Source: Candidatus Thiosymbion sp. (GTDB lineage: Bacteria > Pseudomonadota > Gammaproteobacteria > Chromatiales > Chromatiaceae). Taken from it: a stretch of DNA of 43,957 nt. The stretch is from NCBI GenBank assembly GCA_018435665.1, contig JAHDND010000205.1, positions 1 to 43,957 on the forward strand, read 5' to 3'. The position numbers and the translations under genes were made by a program. Positions 42,913 through 43,957 of this stretch are shown one piece after another. Under the pieces are notes generated by a model. That model made no database searches. It worked only from the letters and a program-made list of their open reading frames with translations, and was not told where the DNA came from. Position 1 is the first letter of the stretch; each line of letters starts with the position of its first letter.

Positions 42913-43957
42913 GCAACTCGGCATCTCCGGGCGAATCACGGAGCGCTTCCAGGCCTCGGCCATCACCCCCCTGTTGGCACTGGTGGGGCTGCTGCTGGGC
43001 CTCTTCGCCATCCTGGTCACCCCCCGGGAGGAAGAACCCCAGATCAACGTCACCTTCGCCGACGTCTTCATCCCCTTCCCGGGTGCCTCCGCCAGCGAGG
43101 TGGAGCAACTGGTCGCCGGGCCGGCGGAACAGGTGCTTTCGGAGATGAAGGGCATCAAGCATGTCTATTCGGTCTCGCGGCCCGGCCTGGCGGTGGTCAC
43201 CGTTCAGTTCCAGGTCGGCGAGGATCAGACGGACGCCATCGTCCGCCTCTATTCCAAGATCTACTCCAACCAGGACTGGCTGCCCCCGAACCTGGGCGTC
43301 GGCCAGCCGCTGATCAAGCCCAAGGGCATCGACGACGTGCCCATCATCACCGCCACCCTCTGGTCGCGGGACGAGACCCAGGGGGCCTTCGAGTTGGGCA
43401 AGATCGCCCACGCCATCGAACAGGAGATCAAGCGGGTACCCGGTACCCGGGATGTTTACACGGTCGGCGCCCCCGCGCAGGTGGCGCGGGTCGTCCTCGA
43501 CCCCCAGGCCCTGGCCGGTTTCAACGTCGACCTCGACACCCTGCGTCAGGCCCTCCAGGCCGCCAACCACACCCGCGACGACATCGCCATCACCCACGAC
43601 AATGCCGAGATCCTGGTCCAGGCCGGCACCCTGCTGATGACGGTGGAGGAGGTCGGCGACCTGGTGGTTGGCCTCCATGGCGGCCGGCCGGTCTTTCTGC
43701 GCGACGTCGCGACCATCGAGCGCGGCCCGGAACCGCCGCGCTCCTATGTTTGGCTGGGCGCCGGACCTAGCAGCGCGCACAGCGGCGTCAGCCTGGCCGG
43801 CACCACGCCGGCGGTCACCATCGCCGTGGCCAAGCAGGAAGGGATCAATGCCGTCGAGGTGGCCGAGCGCGTCATCGATCGCTTTGCCCAGCTCGATGGC
43901 ACCTTCATCCCCGATGGCGTCGCGGTGACGGTGACCCGCAACTACGGCGCCACCGCC
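42905..43957 (+). CDS. RND family efflux transporter, N-terminal part (cut by window end)
   Basis: The frame starts at ATG 42905 and stays open for 351 codons to the end of the window. The first membrane helix (ITPLLALVGLLLGLFAILV) is followed by the first periplasmic porter region with FPGASASEVEQLVAGPAEQVL and KGIKHVYSVSRPG, typical of AcrB-superfamily pumps of the metal/unknown-substrate branch. A full-length family member has about 1050 residues, so about one third is present. Confidence 0.93.
   Translation, partial: MAEQLGISGRITERFQASAITPLLALVGLLLGLFAILVTPREEEPQINVTFADVFIPFPGASASEVEQLVAGPAEQVLSEMKGIKHVYSVSRPGLAVVTVQFQVGEDQTDAIVRLYSKIYSNQDWLPPNLGVGQPLIKPKGIDDVPIITATLWSRDETQGAFELGKIAHAIEQEIKRVPGTRDVYTVGAPAQVARVVLDPQALAGFNVDLDTLRQALQAANHTRDDIAITHDNAEILVQAGTLLMTVEEVGDLVVGLHGGRPVFLRDVATIERGPEPPRSYVWLGAGPSSAHSGVSLAGTTPAVTIAVAKQEGINAVEVAERVIDRFAQLDGTFIPDGVAVTVTRNYGATA

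Overview
The window reads as a chromosomal segment of a GC-rich gammaproteobacterium, most likely a purple sulfur bacterium or close relative (order Chromatiales). That placement is inferred from the ubiE-ubiJ-ubiB order, the DUF3683-type FAD/Fe-S oxidoreductase, TtcA, and the style of the giant fused glycosyltransferases. No taxonomic marker such as rRNA is present.

Layout. (1) 156-3353: ubiquinone genes ubiE, ubiJ and ubiB. (2) 3689-18324: five closely packed plus-strand genes for a surface glycan. They are a 2122-residue multi-domain glycosyltransferase (GT2, four 38-residue repeats, beta domain, GT2, WbsX/GH99-like, GT4); two genes that repeat its C-terminal half as separate proteins; a sulfotransferase-GT4-RgpF fusion; and an NAD-dependent sugar epimerase. 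(3) 18816-20702: one exported protein of unknown function as a stand-alone unit with its own promoter and a strong terminator. (4) 20756-24005: a double methyltransferase, a GT2 and a sulfotransferase. (5) 24159-26343: an ABC-2 exporter of Wzm/Wzt type whose ATPase carries a C-terminal DUF29-like domain. (6) 26480-29819: an AT-rich module of small flippase-like protein, DPM1-like GT2, DUF2304 protein and polytopic GT-C-like enzyme, resembling Gtr-type glycan decoration systems. (7) 29868-34162, minus strand: a coiled-coil/zinc-ribbon methyltransferase, a GT2-GT4 fusion and a GT2. (8) 34276-43957: housekeeping genes, namely the DUF3683 oxidoreductase, tRNA-Arg(CCG), nth, an unknown 388-residue protein, ttcA, and an RND efflux adaptor plus pump cut by the window end.

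Working model (inference): regions 2 and 4-7 form one glycan locus. Cytoplasmic fused transferases assemble a polymer, sulfotransferases and methyltransferases modify it, Wzm/Wzt exports it, and the AT-rich module adds side groups on the periplasmic side. The locus sits between housekeeping genes and shows signs of mosaic origin: module duplication, a composition shift inside wzt, and two copies of a short MITE-like element with inverted ends at about 31.0 kb and 38.5 kb.
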